Below are positions 10,780 to 24,464 of a DNA stretch of 64,000 bases, piece after piece. Made by a program: the position numbers and the translations under genes. This DNA is from Flaveria trinervia (lineage: Eukaryota > Streptophyta > Magnoliopsida > Asterales > Asteraceae): NCBI GenBank assembly GCA_025506515.1, contig CM046453.1, positions 9,024,776 to 9,088,775 on the forward strand. Direction: 5' to 3'. Under the pieces are notes generated by a model, which worked only from the letters and a program-made list of their open reading frames with translations, had not been told where the DNA came from and searched no databases. Numbering within the stretch: position 1 is the stretch's first letter; the number at the start of each line of letters is the position of its first letter.

Positions 10780-11494
10780 TGCAACTAGCTTACGGTTGGA
10801 ACTTCCACGCTTTCCATGGTGACGAGATATGCTGGATATACAAAAATGAGTTAGTTACGGGAATGAGGATAACAAAGGATAGTAGTTTAGACAAAGACAA
10901 GCTAAGGGTTGTAAGGTACATGGAATGATTCCATTTGGTAACGCATTACCATTTGGAAACGTTGACACGTCAAGGTAAGTTGACCCATTCGCCTTAGAAA
11001 TTTGTGTATGTTGACCATAGTTTATCACTCATTCCAAAAATCCCCAGGTAAGCATAACTAGTCCCGTAGGATTTATGTGATATGCTTGCCTTAGCCCGAG
11101 GGCCTTTTGCCAGGAAATCCAGAATACAGGTGTCTATGTGTCACACAAATTTCTTAGGTTCATGAAATCAAAACCTTGATGAGATTTATATAGATTAGAC
11201 ATAACGTCTAAAGATCCAAGTCATAAGCATAAGTATAAGATTCCACGTGCCGTCGAGAATAAGATTAAGAAGTTTCATGTTCGGGGAGAGTCGAAGAGTC
11301 AAAGTTAAGTTTAGGGAGACAAGTAACAATGTTTAGGCAATCCTATGCTAAGGCATCAAATTGCACATAGGAGGGCATAGCATTATGTAGCATGCAAAAT
11401 ATATAATTTACAAGATAGAATCATAATTCTATAAGGTTCATGCATACTATAGTCTAGGTCACCATTTCTAATAACCTAGATGCCTATAGTTATG
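10780..11494. other. Untranslated leader of element B
   Basis: About 700 bp between primer site and gag. No conserved ORF or repeat was recognised; this matches the long leaders of plant chromoviruses. Confidence 0.6.
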
Positions 11495-11508
11495 GGCTCT
11501 GATACCAA
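11495..11508 (-). other. Primer-binding site (tRNA-iMet), element B
   Basis: TTGGTATCAGAGCC on the minus strand, two bases from the LTR end at 11511. Confidence 0.9.
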
Positions 11509-11510
11509 TC

Positions 11511-14075
<2,565 letters not shown>

Positions 14076-15372
14076 TTATCCGATCTTATTCGTGAAAAAG
14101 AAAGACGGTAGTATGAGGATGTGTATTGACTACCGTGAGCTGAATAAGTTGACGATAAAGAACTGATACCCCTTACTGAGAATTGATGATCTGTTCGATC
14201 AGCTTCAAGGTGCTAGTTGGTTTTCGAGGATAGATCTTCAATCGGGCTACCATCAGCTAAAGGTGAAAGAGCAGGATATTCCTAAAACATCTTTTCGAAT
14301 GCGTTATGGTCACTACGAGTTCCTCGTTATGTCATTTGGTTTGACCAACGCGCCAGGTGCTTTTATGGACTCGAAGAATCGAGTGTGTGAGCCGATGTTG
14401 GATAAATCAATGATTGTGTTTATCGATGATATCTTGATTTATTCCAAGAGTGAGGAGGATCATGCCGGTCATATTCGGGAGGCGTTGGAGACATTGAGAA
14501 GGGAGAAACTATATGTTAAATTCTCCAAGTGCGCGTTCTGGTTGCGCGAAATTTAGTTTTTGGGTCATGTAGTGAATCCCGAGGGGATTATGGTCAATCC
14601 AGCAAAGGTGGAGGCGGTGATGCAATGGAAGTCTCCAAAGACGCCTGCAATGGAAGTCTCCAAAGACGCCATCCGAGATTCGTAGTTTCTTGGGTTTGGC
14701 GGGCTATTATAGAAGATTCATTCAAGACTTCTCTAAGATCGCTTCTCCACTAACTAAGTTGACCCGTAAGGATGTAAAGTTTGTATGGGGTCAAGCTCAA
14801 GAGAAGGCATTTGAGGAGTTAAAGGCGAGATTGACTCAAGCTCCTGTTTTGTCGTTACCCGATGGAAATGAAGATATGGTGGTTTATTTTGATGCTTCTC
14901 GAGGTCGGTGCAGAGGGGAAAAGTTATAGCCTATGCATCCTGACAGTTAAAGGTTCATGAGGTTAATTACCCTACTCATGACTTGAAGCTAGCAGTTGTG
15001 GTCTTCGCGTTAAAGATATGGAGGCACTACTTATACGATACAAAGTGCACCATATTCACTGACCACAAGAGCTTGAAGTACTTCTTCGAGCAGAAGGACC
15101 CGAACATGAGGCAAAGACGATGGTTGGAGCTCATAAAGGATTATCATTGCGAGATCCATTACCACCCAGGAAAAGCCAACATGGTGGCGGATGCCCTTAG
15201 CCGGAAAGAAAGAACCGATCCGATTCGGGTGAAAGCTTACCGGTTGATGATGACCTCTGATGTGATGAAGCAAGTCAAAGAGTTTGAAGATGAAGCGTTG
15301 AAAGAAGATCACTTGGTGTTAGAACCCGATTTGGACGAATATGGATTCCTTGTTTTGGGGACCTACGCATGA
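14076..15372 (+). pseudogene. Reverse transcriptase and RNase H, element C
   Basis: The frame enters at the RT fingers (VKKKDGSMRMCIDYRELNKL) and continues through MSFGLTNAPGAFMD, the intact catalytic site VFIDDILIYS (about 14417-14446), the connection (GLAGYYRRF) and RNase H (TDHKSLKYFFEQ, HPGKANMVADALSRK). Breaks include TAG at 14554-14556 in place of Gln of the EIQFLG motif, a 25-bp tandem duplication at 14621-14670 that shifts the frame, and stops near 14166 and 14926. The catalytic residues themselves survive. Confidence 0.88.
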
Positions 15373-15612
15373 AGATCATGGACGAAGCTTATAATACTCG
15401 ATACTCTATTCATCCCAGTGCTACAAAGATGTACGCATGAAGATCATGGACGAATATGGATTCCTTGTTTTGGGGACCTACTCTATGTGAGTAAATGCCT
15501 ACTTGTTTACAAGTGAAGGTCGAGTACCAAAATCCGTATGGGAAGATTCAACCTTTGGATATACCGGAGTGGAAGTGGGAACATATCCCCATGGACTTTA
15601 TTACGAAGCTAT
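15373..15612. other. Rearranged segment replacing the integrase zinc finger, element C
   Basis: The HHCC finger region expected between RNase H and the integrase core is largely missing. A segment containing GACGAATATGGATTCCTTG is present at about 15336 and again near 15450, and GCATGAAGATCATGGACGAA occurs near 15368 and 15435. This is a duplication/deletion scar, possibly from template switching. Confidence 0.6.
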
Positions 15613-16634
15613 AGTGTACCACGCGAGGGTATGATGTCATATGGGTGATAGTTGATCGTTTGATGAAGAGTGCTCACTTCCTACCGATTCGCGATACGTA
15701 TTCATCCGAGAGGTTGGCGGATCTTTTCATCAAGGAGATTGTAACTTGTCATGGTGTGCCGGTGTCTATTGTGTCTCATCGTGATACCCGGTTTACATCA
15801 AAATTTTGGAAGAAGTTCCACGATGCAATAGGGACAAGGTTACATATTAGCACGGCTTATCATCCTTAGACGGATGGTCAGTATGAAAGGACCATTCAAA
15901 TGCTAGAGGATATGCTTCGGGCATGAGTCATCGATTTTGGAGGAAGTTGGGACGACCACTTACCGTTAGCTGAGTTCTCATGTAACAACAGTTATCATGC
16001 TAGTATCGGTATGCCTCCTTATGAGATGCTATACGCTAGGAGATGCAGAACACCCGTTTGTTGGGGTGATATTGGTCAGAAGGAGTTAGGGAGAGTCGAG
16101 GTGATCGAGGCTACGACAGAGAAGCTTGAAATGATCAAAGCCTTCATGAAGGCAGCCAAAGATAGACAGAAGTCATATGCTGATAAACGACGTAGACCGA
16201 TTGAGTTCTAGGTGGGTGATAGGGTTATGTTGAAAGTCTCACCTTGGAAGGGTATCATTCGGTTAAGAAAGCGGGGAAAGTTGAGCCCGAGATACATAGG
16301 GCCTTTTTGAATCATTGCTAGAGTAGGAGAGGTGGCCTATAGATTGGAGTTACCAGATGAGTTAAGTGGAATTCGCCTGACATTCCATGTATCTTATCTG
16401 AGGAAATGTATAGCAGACGAGGATATGGTTGTACTATTGGAGAATATTGAGGTAGATGAACGGCTTAATTATGTGGAGTAACCAGTGGCGATCATTGATC
16501 CTAAAGAGAAGAAGTTAAGGAATAAAGTGGTTCCTCTTGTGTGTGTACAGTGGAAGCACATGTAGGGATCCGAGTATACGTGGGAGACTGAAGAAGAGAT
16601 GAGACAGCATTACCCACGTTTGTTCGAGGAATAA
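15613..16634 (+). pseudogene. Integrase core and chromodomain-like end, element C
   Basis: Integrase core with VDRLMKSAHFLPI, SHRDTRFTSKFW and DGQYERTIQ carrying the D, D and E residues, then KVSPWKGIIRL, GPF and a C-terminal WKHM.GSEYTWE segment like a chromodomain end, stopping with TAA at 16632-16634. In-frame stops include TAG at 15867-15869 (HPQTDG), TAG at 16209-16211 (EFQVGD), a TGA after GPF and a TAA near 16480. The HPQTDG and EFQVGD stops are CAG-to-TAG changes. Confidence 0.87.
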
Positions 16635-16654
16635 CAGGTTTTAGGGACGAAACC

Positions 16655-16671
16655 AATATAAGGGGGTGGAC
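16655..16671 (+). other. Polypurine tract of element C
   Basis: ATATAAGGGGGTGGA ends one or two bases before the LTR start TGTAACACC at 16673. It primes plus-strand DNA synthesis. Confidence 0.8.
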
Positions 16672-16672
16672 T

Positions 16673-19081
16673 TGTAACACCTGGTTATTTTTTGAGTCAA
16701 AGAAAGAAGAATAAGGTGAAGAAAAAGAAATAAAAATTATTTAACCCAAGTTGAGGGGTTTAAAGTGTCAAAAGGACAAAAAGGTTTGAAAGTTGGTGTA
16801 AAGTGGGCATGGCCGCCCACTCTCTTCTTACAACATCCCAATCTTCGGACATTTAGAGAGAGAAAGTGTAGATTTGGATTTTGAAGAAGAATACTAGAAG
16901 AATCGAATTTAAGGTAAGAATTCATGTGTTTAAGATGTTCTTAACTGGTTTTATCCTCGGTTGTGTGCTTATGTATGTTGTGTGTGTTCGATTGTGTGTT
17001 TTTAGTGTGTTTCTAGGTGAGAACTTGTAGCAATCAGGCTTTGAAGGAAGTCTTATCTGAAGAGGCTACTAAGGTGAGTTCTAGAACCCTTCTTTTACAT
17101 GTTTTAACTGATTTTGGGGCTGGAAATGTATGAATGTACGTTTTTATAAAACTGGGTTTCATACTCGTATGTATGAATATGTGTATGTTGCGGGTGGGGT
17201 CTGATTTTGGGCTATGTATATGTTTGATGATGTTATGGTTGTGTTTCTATGGCTTAGAATGTAAGATTTAAGCCTAGAACATGATCGATGGTGTGCGGGG
17301 ACCGAATTATGATGTTAAGTGTGCCCTAGGCTGCTCATGCGCCCAAACAGTAGCTCATACGCATAGGTTTTAGAACAACTGCTAAAGTGTTCCAATGCGG
17401 ATGAGCATTGACAAATGCAGATGAGCATTGACAAATACGTATGAGCATTGACAAATGCGGATGAGCATTGACACATGCGGATGAGCATTGACAAATGCGG
17501 ATGAGCATTGACAAATGGGGATGAGTAAAAGTCAATACGGATGAGTAAAAGTCAATAGGGATGAGTAAAAGTCAATAGGGATGAGTAAAGAGGAAAATCG
17601 GATGAGTAAAAGTCAATGTGGATGAGTAAAAGTCAATGCGGATGAGTAAGAGGAAATGCGGATGAGTAAAAGTCAATGCGGATGAGTAAAAGTCAATGCG
17701 GATTAGTAAAAGTCAATGCGGATGAGTAAAAGGAAATACGGATGAGTAAAAAGGAAATGCGGATGAGTAAAAGGAAATGCGAATGAGTAAAAGTTAATGC
17801 GGATGAACAAAAGTTAATGCGGATAAACAAAAGTTAATGCGGATGAACAAAAGTTAATGCGGATGAACAAAAGTTAATGCGGATGGATATATGCGGATGA
17901 AGAAAAAGAAATGCGGATGAAGACTTAGAATATTTTCTGACTTTTTGGGGAAAAAGTGAAATGTAGGCAATGACTTGGGAGGTTCCCGGGGGTTCATGTA
18001 AGCTGACTTTTGAGCTCATAAATGATGTGATGGGCTTTGTATGATGATGATATCATGTATGATTGATGTTTATGTGTGATGGTATGTATGCTGTATATTA
18101 TGCATGTATGATGATGCCCTGTATGGTGACGCTGTATGTGTATATTGATGTTCCTTGTTATTTATGTTTATTTTCCCGTGGCTTTACATTGAATGTTAAT
18201 GAATGAAATGAAAGTATTATGTAACGTAAAGTGGAAGATAATAATAAGAGGAACATAATGAAAGAATGCATGCATTAATGAACGAAGGGAAGTAAAGTAA
18301 GTCTTGCAAGCCTTGTATGTGGAAACACGCCCAATGAAGGGTGTTAGTTCAACGGTGTGTGGGTTAGCTATCCCAGAAGGATGCACACCTGGGTTCGTCT
18401 TTACGACCGACCATTTTTATAGAACATTTGTTGCTTACCCTAGGTACTATGGGCAGGCTGCTGTGCGCCATAACGAGGGGTCTATGATAGACCTCAGCCC
18501 AGTACCCACTTTATGCATGACGGTGGGTATAGTACATGACAATGGTACACCTGAATTTACCCTAGGTACTGTGGCCAGGCTGCTATGCGCCATGATGGGG
18601 GGTCTATGATAGACCTCGGCCAAGTACCCGCTTTATGCATGACGGTGGGGTAAAGTTCATGGTTTTGGATGGAATGTAAAGAAGTAAAGATGAACGTATG
18701 AATGAAAGTTAACGAATAAATGATGAAGATAATAATGATATTATCTATGTGTATGTATGATGTATGACCACATACAAAAGTAAAGAACGGTTTTAATGAA
18801 AGTAGAGTATGTTTTACTTAAAACTATAAGTCACTCAGCAACGCTGACTTTTTATGCATTTTTCCAGTTGGCAGGTGAGGATTGTTGAGGATGGCTTTTT
18901 TTCTTTGTAATGTGAACAAATGAAATTGTGTAACGAATGTTGTATTATTTTGCAAAAGCATTTCTAATGAAAATGTTGTTTTTAATGTTTCCGCTGCAAT
19001 GTTTATTTCAAGTTAATGTAATTATATGGTTTATGAGCGATGATTGGTCAGCTATAAGCGTCCTGAGAACGAGGCCTTACA
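16673..19081 (+). repeat. 3' LTR of element C, 2.41 kb
   Basis: TG...CA bounded (TGTAACACC to GGCCTTACA). Same family as LTR A. It contains a 20-bp minisatellite (17395-17900) and two copies of a 121-bp unit (18438-18650). Confidence 0.92.
17395..17900 (+). repeat. Minisatellite, about 20-bp unit (GCGGATGAGTAAAAGTCAAT)
   Basis: About 25 head-to-tail units. The first six carry GAGCATTGACAAAT, later units GAGTAAAAGTCAAT or GAGTAAAAGGAAAT, and the last ones GAACAAAAGTTAAT. This ordered drift is expected when an array grows by local duplication. Units touch with no spacers, so this is not CRISPR-like. Confidence 0.95.
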
Positions 19082-20289
19082 ATAAGCCAATGGATAAATG
19101 CCATTATTTGGATCTAAACCAACAGTTGTTAACGATTGTCCAGGGTAAGGGCCCTTTATAAATGCCCCATCCAACCCTAACAATTCCCTCTTACATGCTT
19201 TAAAACCTTCTTTTAGTGCTCCAGTACAAATATATATTCGTTTAAAAACCCTAGTATCTGCTAATGGATTTTATTCATGCTCAACCTGGAATTTAACTAT
19301 AGTGTTGGGATTTGATGACTGAAGTTCAAAAGCATAGTCTCTTAACCTGGTATATTGTTCTTTGTAGTCTCCCTTCACCTGATATATGGCTTTAACCCTT
19401 GCCCTAAATGCCTTTATTCTTGAAACCTCTAACTCATACTTTCTTTGGAGTTCCTCCTGGATAGATTTGGTTGATACATTAGGATTTGATTCCACTTGGT
19501 TGATTATCCAAAACTCGTGGGCCATGAATTCAGCAGTGAAAGCCTTCACCTTTCTTGATTTAAGATAAGTATAGTGTGGTTTGTATGTTTTTACCATCCA
19601 ACTCTCACCATCCTTTTTTGTCTAGATGTATACAACACCCAAGGACAAGATACTACCTTTTTATTCTCATTCTTTTGGATGTATTAGACCCACTTGCATC
19701 ATCTTTCCCACTTGCTTGACCCTTTTTACCAATATCATTCCCACTTTCATGGGCTTTTTAGTAGGCCCATTATCTTTGGCAAGCCCATCATCTTTAGAAG
19801 GCTCATCATCTTCAGCATGGGGCACGATACCATAGCATACAACTCTAACTTTTTTTTGTCATTTCTTAATAAACCTAAGTCCCTTCTTGTTTCAATTGCA
19901 TGTTTCTTGACTAAATCTTTTACTTCATTTGGATTTCCAAATACCTGCCCAACATATAATCTTATACCTTCAACCCCAATAACAACTTCTTTCTTTTTTT
20001 TCTCCTCAACTCCCTCAACTTCTTGCTTCTAACTGGTTCAAAGTCTCCAGAAGACTACTTTGTTCCACTACTAAGGGACCCATCAGTTAGCCCACATACA
20101 TCTTCATCAATTGTATGATCATCAAATGTTTGCTCCTCACTAAATCTATTTTCATCACCTACAAATTCTTCTCCTTCATCCACAAAGTCTTGAAAATCCC
20201 TCATGTCAAAGTCACTTCATCAATCTCATTAGTTGTGTCAACTATATAATCACTATCCTCATCCTCACTATCTTTCTCAACATCAATAT
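19082..20289 (-). pseudogene. MULE transposase, central part (mudrA-like, start of catalytic domain)
   Basis: Continues the transposase from 28602 on the minus strand. Landmarks in order: an acidic linker (about 20289-20050), then RLYVGQVFGNPNEVKDLVKK and TRRDLGLLRNDK (about 19990-19860), then a domain seen at 19597-19271 with FTAEFMAHEF, NPNVSTKSIQEELQRKY and FRARVKAIYQVKGDYKEQYTRL, then FKRIYICTGALKEGF and the conserved RELLGLDGAFIKGPYPGQ. The D of LDGAF is the first catalytic aspartate of the MULE DDE transposase. The frame stops at GIYPLAY because element C inserted there. In-frame stops and frameshifts (near 20205, 20070, 19840 and 19265) make it a pseudogene. The remaining catalytic residues and SWIM finger are deleted. 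Confidence 0.88.
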
Positions 20290-20891
20290 TGTTGGAGCAT
20301 ATATAGTCATATATAATGTGTCCCTAGCTTGTCGAATAGTCTAGGCTTAATGTTATACACCTGATATGTTGTAAACACATGAAACTGGGTCATTCGCAGG
20401 AGCATATGCGAATGAGACACAGTCGTACGGCTAAGCCATGCTAATGGACCAGCCGTGCGACTGAGAGATGCGATTGGGACATTCGTAAGACTGAACCATA
20501 AGTATGGTCCCGTCGTACAATGGAACCATACGCATGGTCCAGTCGTAGAATTGAACCATACGCATGGTCCAATCGCACGAATGGGCCCAGTCGCATCTAA
20601 TATGGGTCGAGGCCTATATATACTAGTTTCAATGTGTAGAGAGATTAAGGATTGAGAGGAAGTCTGCCCGGAGCCTAGGGCTGCCGGATGAGAGGGGAGA
20701 TCATGCTCGATCTTCCCCTTGCTAAGATTCTTGATTCTTATGTTGTAATGAGCTTATAATCATTAGGTTTTATCAATGAAACCAATATTTGATAGTTCGT
20801 GTTATTGATTTGACTTTTGGTTTTGGTTGTTCATCCTTCCGTCAAGAACATACTCGGATGTTTATCGATCCGGAGAAAAACCTAATTCACA
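20290..20891 (+). repeat. TRIM-like LTR, left copy
   Basis: 602 bp from TGTTGGAGC to ATTCACA, highly similar to 22157-22787. It has a minisatellite of CGCATGGTCCAGTCGTA type at about 20385-20590 just upstream of a TATA box (GCCTATATATAC near 20611). Confidence 0.88.
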
Positions 20892-22156
20892 ATTGGTATT
20901 AGAGTCGGTTACTGCTGGAATGATCTAACAATCATTCTAGCAACCCGAGCTCTTGATTTCTGGATTGAATTTCAGATCTTGACATTAAACCCACTTCGTG
21001 TTCTTCGTGTTTTGCTCAGATCTTGTTACGTGTGTTGCTTCTATGTTGAAATTGAATTCGAAACCACGTTCCTGTCACCCTTTCGAATCTGATGATGTCT
21101 ACTTTGTTTCGGTTCATGTTGAATTCATCAGATTAGGGTTTTGGGCAGCCCTGGTGGCTGCAGATCTGAAAATCTGTGTGCCGTTCATGCGACTGGGCCA
21201 TGCGAATGGACCATTCGTACGACTGGGCCATGCGAATGGACCATTCGTAAGACTGGACCATGCGAATGAGCCATTCGTACGACTGCACCAGTCGTATGTT
21301 TAGTCGTGTGACTGGACTAGTCATAGGTTCAATCGCATGAATGAGCCATCCGCATTGACTCATTCGCATTTGTTCCAGACCAAAAAAAAAGAGTCTGGAA
21401 CAGCTTCTTGCATGGATTTGAAGATGAGCAAAGCATATTCACCCAGAGGTTCGTTTGTCAAATAAGTTCGATGTGTACCCCATTATTCATTGGATTTCCA
21501 GAATAGGTGAATTTAATTGGAACACGAAAGAGAGAAGAGAAGATGTCAGTAGTTGGTGCTGATTTTGTGAGGTAGTCAGGAGCATCTGACTACTTATGGG
21601 CCAATCAAGTTATATTTATCCGCACAGAAAGGATTCTGCTTCTTAGGGGGAATCCTTGTATATAGAAAGTGAAGACGCAATCAAAAAGTGATGATGTGAA
21701 CCGGTTTCCGATGATGAATCTTCGTGCGTGCCGATTTGGTTGATATTGTCAGTTATGGATTGGAACCTTCAACCTTTTGCTCAATACACCGTGTCAAGAC
21801 GCAAGGAGAGCACAATGTCTATATATTGGGATATGCTGAATGTGAGGGGGAATTTCTGCAGGTGGTGATGTTAATCAGGTTAGCCTGTGTGAAGATTGAA
21901 GCAATGGAAAACTGTTCGTATCATTATCTGGAAAAATCAGTCATATGGGGAATCTTGCTGCTGTGATGGTGTTCTGCAAAGTAAATGAAAGCTATTGTGC
22001 CTAAATTCATTTTTAGGGATGTGGTAGTAACTTGACGTATCGGCAACGTTGGCTAATATGGTTTTCGTTTGATTCTATTGGCAACCAGAGCAAAGATTGA
22101 CTGAAGATTGTAAGAGGTGTTATCTACTATTAGCAAGCAACATACAAGGGGGAATT
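20892..22156 (+). mobile_element. Internal region of the TRIM-like element (non-coding)
   Basis: Begins with ATTGGTATTAGAGTCGG, a mutated tRNA-iMet primer site, and ends with the polypurine tract CAAGGGGGAATT at about 22145-22156. No ORF of interest. A minisatellite of GGCCATGCGAATGGACCATT units lies at about 21180-21370. Too short to encode any retrotransposon protein. Confidence 0.8.
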
Positions 22157-22787
22157 TGTTGGAGCATATATAGTCATATATAGTGTGTCCGTCGCTTGTC
22201 AAATAGTCTAGGCTTAATGTTATACACCTGATATGTTGTAAACACATGAAACTGGGTCATTCGCAGGAGCATATGCGAATGAGACTCATTCGTACGACTG
22301 AGCCATGCTAATGGACCAGCCGTGCGACTGAGAGATGCGATTGGGACATTCGTAAGACTGAACCATAGGTATGGTCCAGTCGTACGATTGAACCATACGC
22401 ATGGTCCAGTCGTACGATTGAACCATACGCATGGTCCAGTCGTACGATTGAACCATACGCATGGTCCAATCGCACGAATGGGCCCAGTCGCATCTAATAT
22501 GGGCCGAGGCCTATATATACTAGTTTCAATGTGTAGAGAGATTAAGGATTGAGAGGAAGTTTGCCCGGAGCCTAGGGCTGCCGGATGAGAGGGGAGATCA
22601 TGCTCGATCTTCCCCTTGCCAAGAGTCTTGATTCTTATGTTGTAACGAGCTTGTAATCATTAGGTTTTATCAATGAAACCAATATTTGATAGTTTGTGTT
22701 ATTGATTTGACTTTTGGTTTTGGTTGTTCATCCTTCCGTCAAGAACATGCTCGGATGTTATCGATCCAGAGAAAAACCTACTTCACA
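22157..22787 (+). repeat. TRIM-like LTR, right copy
   Basis: 631 bp from TGTTGGAGC to CTTCACA. It differs from the left copy mainly by an extra minisatellite unit (about 22380-22450) and scattered substitutions. The five bases after it (ATAAT) do not match those before the left copy (AATAT). Confidence 0.88.
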
Positions 22788-24464
22788 ATAATACCCGTAG
22801 ACCGCTCAAAAGCTCCTGAGGAATGTTGATTACCATATAAGTGTGGGATCCACAAATGTTAGTTGAAATAATTAAACCTAAAACAATCACCAGTGTGTGT
22901 CAAAAGTCTGTGTATGGATTTAAGTAGACAAACATATTGACAATCATTGTGGCAGCAATTCTTGAAAGTTCAAATCAATGTGGTAATCTAAGAGTTCCAG
23001 TATGATTTCCTAAAGTTGTTAACGACTCTGGATGAACACCAAGAATTGAGCATCAAAAGATTTTGATAACAAGTCCAAAATGATTTGACTTGCCTGTATG
23101 ATTCCAAAATTGAATTGGTCCAGGTATGGTCAATCTAAGTTGAAGCTGTCTATTCCGGAACCAAATCCAGTAGATTTCCATCTCTCACAAAAAGCAAAAA
23201 CAATTCTTATTTTTATTCTTTAATTTAATTTTTAGTTAGTCGTTTTAGTTTGTTTGTTTGTCGGACTACATCAGGAAAATCAGTAATGGATCAACTCACT
23301 AAAAGGGTCATGTCTGAGATGACCACATGTGTTTTAAAAGTTTAAAACAGTCACGTCTAAGGTGATCAAAAAGTTTTCAAGTCAAAACGATCATGTCTGA
23401 GATGATCAAATGCTCATAACGTTAATTTCTACAATTAAAGGGGTTTTAAATGTTAAATATTCAAATTGGCAGAAAATTTAATAAGTATGACCCATTCGCA
23501 CGAATGGACCATACGTATGGACCAATCATACGAATGGAAGCCATCCGTACGAATGGACCATGAATATGGACCATCCAACCGAATGGCCCATACGATTGGC
23601 CCAGTCGGACGCTTAAGGGCGGACGAGTGAGTCAATCGCACGACTGAGATCCAGTTGGACGACTGAAGAAGGACGACTGAACCAATCGCATGACTGAGTC
23701 CCACTCGCATGACTGAAAGGTGCGTATGAGCTCAGTCGCACGATTGAATATAGGGTTAGTATAAATAGAGGGGGAGTCGGTCGCAGAGACTCACCACCCT
23801 CAAATTAACCCTGAATCGCACGACTTAACGCCACTCTGCCCAAATTTCATTTGATCTCTAAATCCCCCCGTTTCTTGATTAGTGACCATATACATCGACT
23901 CTACAGGTAATTTACGATAAAGAAGCACTCCCAAAACTTTCAATTTGATGCAAAATCGGTACATTCGGACTCGCAAAAGAACTGAGACTTAAGTGACTAA
24001 ATAACCTAATTAAATGACTCAAACAAAAGAAAGTAAAGATGTTAGGTGTTATAAGAATGTATTGCGAGTCAAATGAACCAGACAACGATGTCTAAAACTC
24101 AAAAGTGGTGAAAAAGTGAATTTGAATTGAATAGTCAGTACATCATGCAAATGGACAGCCTGATGAACTTCAGTCGCACGACTGAAGGGTGCGAACTGCT
24201 TAAACGCACGACTTAACCATGCGTATGAAGTTCAGTCGCATGACTGGTGTAACCACATGAGGGTATATACGTATGAGCCCAGTCGCACACTCAGTGGTAC
24301 ACATGGGATCAGTCGCACGACTGAACCCCATTCGCATTGTTCAATCGCACGACTGATCTCAGTCGCACAATCTCAATCGCATGACAGAAAGATTTTCTTC
24401 AAGTTTAAGTGTTTCATGACTTTCTTAGCCAATGGTACTAACGTTTACTATCATTGTGTAATAG
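22788..24464 (+). other. Long leader of the LARD-like part, with minisatellites and a TATA box
   Basis: No ORF is convincing. About 23290-23420 contains three copies of a phrase with CATGTCTGAGATGA. Minisatellite blocks of CGCACGACTGAA / GCGAATGG type lie at about 23480-23760 and 24150-24400. A TATA box (GTATAAATAG) at about 23759 sits just after the first block. It is unclear whether this holds a decayed 5' LTR; no match to the start of the 3' LTR was found. Confidence 0.5.

Larger units (their letters stand above)
14076..19081 (+). mobile_element. Ty3/gypsy element C (plus strand), 3' half
   Basis: Starts abruptly inside RT where LTR B ends (14075/14076) and ends with a full 3' LTR. Its 5' LTR, gag, protease and RT fingers are absent from the window, most simply through the deletion at 5582/5583. 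The right edge interrupts the MULE transposase gene after GIYPLAY, and the first bases beyond it (19082-19086, ATAAG) should be its target duplication. The LTR is of the same family as element A. Many stops and small duplications make it defective. Confidence 0.9.

Noticed and set aside
17395..17900. Regularly repeated units resembling a CRISPR array
   Set aside because: Units abut without unique spacers, lie inside a plant LTR and drift gradually; this is a minisatellite.
20455..22552. Short frames such as those at 20455-20655 and 22322-22552 with repeated VRLNHTHGPV
   Set aside because: They arise only from the stop-free minisatellite and appear on both strands; the TRIM-like element is non-coding.
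22788..22792. ATAAT as target duplication of the TRIM-like element alone
   Set aside because: It does not match AATAT at 20285-20289, while AATAT at 28602-28606 does, so the whole 8.3-kb unit is the insertion.
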